From: Angelakisella sp.
GTDB lineage: Bacteria; Bacillota; Clostridia; Oscillospirales; Ruminococcaceae
Reading direction: 5' to 3'
DNA: 10,791 nt
Assembly: GCA_020024515.1 (NCBI GenBank)
Contig: JAHHTR010000072.1
Span: 1-10,791, forward strand
This document shows positions 6,983-10,791 of the stretch, in pieces (within the stretch, counting starts at the first letter, position 1; the number at the start of each line of letters is the position of its first letter). The notes under the pieces are model-generated. The model was not told where the DNA came from. It was given only the letters and a program-made list of their open reading frames with translations, and searched no databases. A program made the position numbers and the translations under genes.

Positions 6983-7028
6983 AAAAAGTCCGTATACAGT
7001 TTAATTATTTACTGTATACGGACTTTTT
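6983..7028. terminator. Strong bidirectional terminator between convergent genes
   Basis: Bases 6983-7000 (AAAAAGTCCGTATACAGT) pair perfectly with 7011-7028 over 18 bp around a 10-base loop. The A run on one side and T run on the other give a U tract in both directions. It ends the radical SAM transcript on the plus strand and the surface-protein transcript on the minus strand. Confidence 0.92.
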
Positions 7029-7052
7029 TATCTATTGATTTATGATTTTAGA

Positions 7053-8264
7053 TTATTCTTCCCATGAATCATAGCTACGTTTACTATTTTTAAATATTAT
7101 AAAGTAGATTAGACCAACAATAGCTATCACAATAAGTGATATTAAAATACCAATACCAATTCCTTTGCCAACTCCTGTATCGGTCTTGTTTGTATCTGTC
7201 GGTAGAGTTGACTGAGATGACGGTATATTTGAAGATGGTGGTGCAACAGTTGAACTGCCTTCGGAAGATAACTCCTCAGAAGAACTTTCCTCAGATATCG
7301 ATAAAGAAGTTTCTTCTGGCTTTGAAGATTCACTGCTTGTTGAAGGTGGTGGTGTAGGAACAGAAGAAGGCACTACCGGTGGTTTAGGAGTAACATTATT
7401 CCCGCTGGTGCTTGGAGTAGCCGGCAATTTTTTGTCACTGATAACATAACTGCCAAGTTTTTTTGTTTTAAAAGTAAAAGTATTATTATACTCGTCATAA
7501 TTTCCATTTATTACTCGTAATGAGTTATCAGGCATAATTTCATACACAAATTCATCATTTTTAACAAATAATGATAATTCACCTTCGCTATAAAATTTAG
7601 GTTCGGCAGGCCAACTCCAAAAACGTAGTTGTGCTTTGTTTCCTCTACCATATTTATTCATTATAGCTTTATTAATTTCGTTTGTATGTCCCAAAAACAT
7701 AGGATCATGTGGTGCTTTTATGTGTATATTGTATTCAGCAGTACCATTATTGAATGTATCATGGTTAAATACAGCATGTAGTTTTCCGGTAGAGTATCCA
7801 TTAAAATTGAAATCTACTTTTTTATAGTAATATTCATTAGGTAATAAATATTGTTCACTATTGTAGTCTTGATATAGGGATATGGGTTCATAGTTAACTA
7901 TTTCTAAATGATTAATTTCAGAGTAATATTTGGTTATCGGACGTCTTGTATCTGTCAATGTTATTTTCCCTGCTATATATTTTACAGTGTTTGAAACATC
8001 TACATCGGGTTTTACACGTAGAAAAACACTTCCGTTATTGATATAAACAGAGTCAACATATTTTCCGCCAGCCTTAAATGTATATGACAGTCTAAAATCA
8101 GTATTGTCACAAGTATCACTGAAATTGTAGCCATCTTCATCAATAAAGTTATCTATTATTATTGCTTCACCGGGAGCGGCAGAGCCATAAAAAGCAAATG
8201 CAGTTGATACACTACAAAACAAGATTGTGCAAATAAACAATAAAAAAACACTTATTTTTTTCAT
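7053..8264 (-). CDS. Signal-peptide, Ser/Pro-rich, C-terminally membrane-anchored surface protein
   Basis: I do not recognise a named family for this 403-residue protein. Residues 1-24 are a clear signal peptide, with likely cleavage after AFA at A24. Residues 25 to about 280 form a polar extracellular region rich in Tyr, Asn and Asp with beta-like alternation. It contains WSWPAEP (216-222) and ends in a stretch reading YEIMPDNSLRVI and then LGSYVISDKKL. Residues 281-365 are a low-complexity Pro/Ser/Thr/Glu linker, then a Gly/Ile-rich membrane helix (about 367-391) and a short basic tail, KNSKRSYDSWEE. This predicts a type I protein that spans the wall and is held by the membrane. There is no LPXTG motif, so sortase anchoring is unlikely. 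The start follows GGAGGG (8270-8275, minus strand) by 5 bases. The gene lies 37 bases after the PBP1A gene, so a cell-envelope role is plausible but not proven. Confidence 0.85.
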   Translation of the reverse strand: MKKISVFLLFICTILFCSVSTAFAFYGSAAPGEAIIIDNFIDEDGYNFSDTCDNTDFRLSYTFKAGGKYVDSVYINNGSVFLRVKPDVDVSNTVKYIAGKITLTDTRRPITKYYSEINHLEIVNYEPISLYQDYNSEQYLLPNEYYYKKVDFNFNGYSTGKLHAVFNHDTFNNGTAEYNIHIKAPHDPMFLGHTNEINKAIMNKYGRGNKAQLRFWSWPAEPKFYSEGELSLFVKNDEFVYEIMPDNSLRVINGNYDEYNNTFTFKTKKLGSYVISDKKLPATPSTSGNNVTPKPPVVPSSVPTPPPSTSSESSKPEETSLSISEESSSEELSSEGSSTVAPPSSNIPSSQSTLPTDTNKTDTGVGKGIGIGILISLIVIAIVGLIYFIIFKNSKRSYDSWEE

Positions 8265-8269
8265 AAATT

Positions 8270-8275
8270 CCCTCC
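8270..8275 (-). promoter_or_regulatory. Ribosome binding site of the surface-protein gene
   Basis: On the minus strand GGAGGG lies 5 bases before the ATG at 8264, inside the 37-base gap after the PBP1A stop. I see no terminator in the gap, which supports cotranscription. Confidence 0.75.
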
Positions 8276-8301
8276 ATCTACAAAAATACTACATCACCTA
8301 A

Positions 8302-10656
8302 TTATTCATATAAATATGGGTACAGCTGCCTAATTTCTTCTGAATATAGTGGGTCATGCATATATAGGAATGCCCATTCTTCTTTTAGTGGAGCATCTGG
8401 ATCAAGCCATGGTTTTTGACCTGTAACATGATAGTCAACAACATATGTTGAACCATGTTGAGGGCACTTTGAAGGAATATTTGTTGTCTTGTACCAGCCG
8501 GTAGCTGTTCTCTCACAAAATTCAGTTGCAGCATAACCTGTATCTTTACAATATGTTACCGGAACAACATTACTGCTTGCTATAAATTGTTTTGGTTCAA
8601 GACCTTTGTGAACCTCCTTCATTACTGTTTGCCATAGTATTGGTGGTGGGTATTTTTGATATTTAATACTATTTGCAACATTTTGACCATATTTATCTTT
8701 TACGATAACTTTTTCACCTTTTTCGTTAATTGTGGTCTTAAATTGGTTATCATAACCCATCCAACACACACCTACATAGTATGGTGTTACACCAATAAAC
8801 CATTGGTCAACGTCTTTATCAGTTGTACCTGTTTTGCCGGCAACGGGAATATTTAGTTCTGCAAGTGATGCTGCTCGACCTGTACCTGGGAAAGCAGAAA
8901 CAACTTGTTGCAGTAATTTATTCATAATAGTTGCTGTTTCAAAAGTAATAACACGAGTTGGAACAATGTCTTTCTTTAATATTACATTGCCTTTTGAATC
9001 AAGTACCGTTGTGTATGTGTATGGTTCTGTATATGTTCCACCGTTTGCAAAAATTTGGTATGCTCCTGCCATTTCAAGCGGTGTTACACCATGAGTAAGT
9101 GAACCAAGTGCCAATGGACTAGGTGCAATATCTGATGGAACAAGGGATTTTATATTCAAAGAACCATGCAAGAAATTCCATACAGTATTGTATGATAATT
9201 GTTCTACAAGTCTTACAGGAACTACATTTGTTGAACGCTGTATAGCTTCAACCGCAGGAATATATCCCAAAAATCCAAGTGAGTAGTTATAGAAGTTAGT
9301 TGGTTTCCATAAAGGTTGACCTTTAATGTATTTACAATATGGACCATCAAGAACAAGTGATGACCAGTTAATAATATCGTTTTCGATACTTAGTGCATAA
9401 GATGCAATAGGTTTGATTGTAGAACCCGGCTGACGTTGAGTATCTGTTGCACGGTTCCAAACTCTTGCGCCTTCTTTTTTACCGATACCACCGACAAGTC
9501 CTTTTATAGCTCCGTTGATATCTGTAATGATAAATGCTGATTGAGGATATTCCTCATTTAGTACAGGTGGCATATACTTTTCAGGATTTTCATAAATATT
9601 TTCTAGTTTTTCCTGAACAGTTGGGTCAACAGTTGTATATATTCTGTAACCACCTTGATAAAGCTTTTCTGATGCTTCTTTTTCTGTAATATTCAGTTCT
9701 TTTGCAAGGTCTTCAATAACTTGTGTCATCAAAAAGTCAGTAAAGTAACTTTGTTCATTATTCTGTCTTTTTTGATTATTTTCTTTATTGAATACTATTT
9801 CCTCATTAAGAGCAGCCTCGTATTCTTCGTCATTCAGTTTTCCTTGCTCATGCATCAAAAATAGTACTGTTTCTTTTCTTTTTTTGTTATTTTCATATTT
9901 AGTATATGGATTATAATAAGTAGGATTTTGTGTAATACCAACTATTGAGGCACACTGTGCAACCGTCAAGTCTTTTACATCTTTATTGAAGTAAAGATTT
10001 GCGGCAGCTTGTATACCGTTTGTGTTGTTACCAAAAGATACCATATTAAAATATGACTCGATAATTTGATCTTTTGAATATTTACGCTCCATTTTTACTG
10101 CACGGAAAATTTCACGCAATTTACGGTCCCAACTTCTTTTGGTGTCATTCGTTACATTACGTACAAGCTGCTGTGTAATAGTAGATGCACCCGGATTACC
10201 GGGAAGTATGGAAAGTCCAAATTTACTCAAAATATTATCAACACCTGCTATCATTGTACGTCGCCAGTCAACGCCTGTGTGTTCAAGAAAGTTTTTATCT
10301 TCAACAGCAATAAGTGCATCAAAAAGATGTTGTGGCATGTCCTCGTAGTCTGTCCAAATTCTGCTTCCCTTTGTACCTTCAAGACGTTGCATTTCCTCGT
10401 ATGCACCTGTTGTTGGATTTTGTTGATACAAAATTGTTGTATAATTAAGTTTTAGCATATCAAGGTCGAGGTTAATGGTTTCGGACTTATCAAATTTATC
10501 GAATATTATCATTGCAAGATAACAACCGAAAATACAGCAAATAATAATGAAAATCATTATTAAAGACGCAAAAGTTTTCCATATTCCATTCCAAACTTTT
10601 TTGGCTTCACCTTTTGGGCGTGCTTTGTTTGATGGATTTTGCTTTTTTTCTTCCAT
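8302..10656 (-). CDS. Class A penicillin-binding protein (PBP1A type), bifunctional peptidoglycan synthase
   Basis: This 784-residue membrane enzyme polymerises lipid II into glycan strands and cross-links the peptides outside the membrane. A basic cytoplasmic start is followed by one membrane helix (about 29-51). The GT51 glycosyltransferase domain (about 90-270) has the catalytic Glu in AVEDKNFLEHTGVD (E119), GASTITQQLVRN (156-167), and the later KMERKYSKDQIIESYFN block. The transpeptidase domain (about 370-690) has all three active-site motifs: S412-T-I-K415 in RQPGSTIKP, S475-T-N477, and K608-T-G610 in AGKTGTTDKDVDQWF. The last 90 residues carry C703, C714, C731 and H734, perhaps a disulfide or metal site. 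Length is normal for Clostridia PBP1A. The ATG at 10656 follows GGAG (10664-10667) by 7 bases. It is the first gene of a probable two-gene operon with the surface-protein gene. Identification is firm; orthology to a particular numbered PBP is not. Confidence 0.95.
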   Translation of the reverse strand: MEEKKQNPSNKARPKGEAKKVWNGIWKTFASLIMIFIIICCIFGCYLAMIIFDKFDKSETINLDLDMLKLNYTTILYQQNPTTGAYEEMQRLEGTKGSRIWTDYEDMPQHLFDALIAVEDKNFLEHTGVDWRRTMIAGVDNILSKFGLSILPGNPGASTITQQLVRNVTNDTKRSWDRKLREIFRAVKMERKYSKDQIIESYFNMVSFGNNTNGIQAAANLYFNKDVKDLTVAQCASIVGITQNPTYYNPYTKYENNKKRKETVLFLMHEQGKLNDEEYEAALNEEIVFNKENNQKRQNNEQSYFTDFLMTQVIEDLAKELNITEKEASEKLYQGGYRIYTTVDPTVQEKLENIYENPEKYMPPVLNEEYPQSAFIITDINGAIKGLVGGIGKKEGARVWNRATDTQRQPGSTIKPIASYALSIENDIINWSSLVLDGPYCKYIKGQPLWKPTNFYNYSLGFLGYIPAVEAIQRSTNVVPVRLVEQLSYNTVWNFLHGSLNIKSLVPSDIAPSPLALGSLTHGVTPLEMAGAYQIFANGGTYTEPYTYTTVLDSKGNVILKKDIVPTRVITFETATIMNKLLQQVVSAFPGTGRAASLAELNIPVAGKTGTTDKDVDQWFIGVTPYYVGVCWMGYDNQFKTTINEKGEKVIVKDKYGQNVANSIKYQKYPPPILWQTVMKEVHKGLEPKQFIASSNVVPVTYCKDTGYAATEFCERTATGWYKTTNIPSKCPQHGSTYVVDYHVTGQKPWLDPDAPLKEEWAFLYMHDPLYSEEIRQLYPYLYE

Positions 10657-10663
10657 TTAAAAA

Positions 10664-10667
10664 CTCC
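10664..10667 (-). promoter_or_regulatory. Ribosome binding site of the PBP1A gene
   Basis: On the minus strand GGAG stands 7 bases before the ATG at 10656. No other start with a comparable site is near. Confidence 0.65.
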
Positions 10668-10749
10668 ATTTCTAAAAATTGTAGATATTTATTTTTGTTT
10701 TTTCAAAATAACCCCTTTAAATTAATAGTAGGAAAAAATAATCTTTTTA

Positions 10750-10791
10750 AACATTATTATAAATCCATAATAAGTATTATAACATTATTAT
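10750..10791 (-). promoter_or_regulatory. AT-rich upstream region of the PBP1A operon with repeats
   Basis: On the minus strand two TATAAT hexamers (10756-10761 and 10776-10781) could serve as -10 boxes, without good -35 partners in view. An 11-base direct repeat AACATTATTAT occurs at 10750-10760 and 10781-10791, flanking a 14-base palindrome ATAATA-AG-TATTAT at 10767-10780. These may form part of a promoter or operator, but such patterns are cheap in this composition, and the region is cut by the window edge. Confidence 0.3.

Noticed and set aside
7136..7357. ORFs on the opposite strand and in the other frame inside the Ser/Pro-rich linker
   Set aside because: They arise from the biased codon composition of the linker. 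They have no ribosome binding site and the products look like translated low-complexity sequence.
1..10791. CRISPR array, transposon, integrase, tRNA, rRNA or known defence system
   Set aside because: I saw no regularly spaced repeats, no terminal inverted repeats around a transposase, no cloverleaf-like sequence and no defence-gene signature beyond sbcC, which is a housekeeping repair gene.

Overview
The window is an AT-rich stretch of a low-GC Firmicute, most likely an anaerobic Clostridia member of the Ruminococcaceae/Oscillospiraceae type. That placement is inferred from base composition, strong GGAGG-type ribosome binding sites, a B12-type radical SAM protein with a DUF4080-like tail, a cytosolic zinc-dependent phospholipase C-like protein and a class A penicillin-binding protein. 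It is not based on any search. Most of the window reads as ordinary chromosome. I see no transposase, integrase, CRISPR array, tRNA, rRNA or known defence system.

Left part, plus strand. The window opens inside the C-terminal half of sbcC (zinc hook, coiled coil, ABC-ATPase signature and Walker B). Next is a decayed small-gene remnant (1599-1974): three pieces of one secreted or membrane protein lie in successive frames behind a good ribosome binding site. After an AT-rich regulatory gap with a perfect 10-bp inverted repeat comes an hflK-hflC pair encoding membrane SPFH proteins. The pair is closed by a hairpin terminator. A second, more elaborate palindrome follows.

Middle part, plus strand. 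A two-gene unit encodes a zinc-dependent phospholipase C family protein without a signal peptide, then (21-bp gap) a B12-binding/radical SAM protein starting at GTG. A strong 18-bp hairpin between convergent genes ends this unit and the opposing one.

Right part, minus strand. A bifunctional PBP1A-type peptidoglycan synthase (10656 to 8302) is followed after 37 bp by a gene for a signal-peptide-bearing, Ser/Pro-rich, C-terminally membrane-anchored surface protein (8264 to 7053). The spacing suggests one envelope operon.

The points most worth a second look are the frameshifted gene remnant, the two hairpins at 4156-4261 that could form alternative structures, the inverted repeat ahead of hflK, the phospholipase/radical SAM pairing, and the unknown surface protein coupled to PBP1A. 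None of these clearly amounts to a new system.
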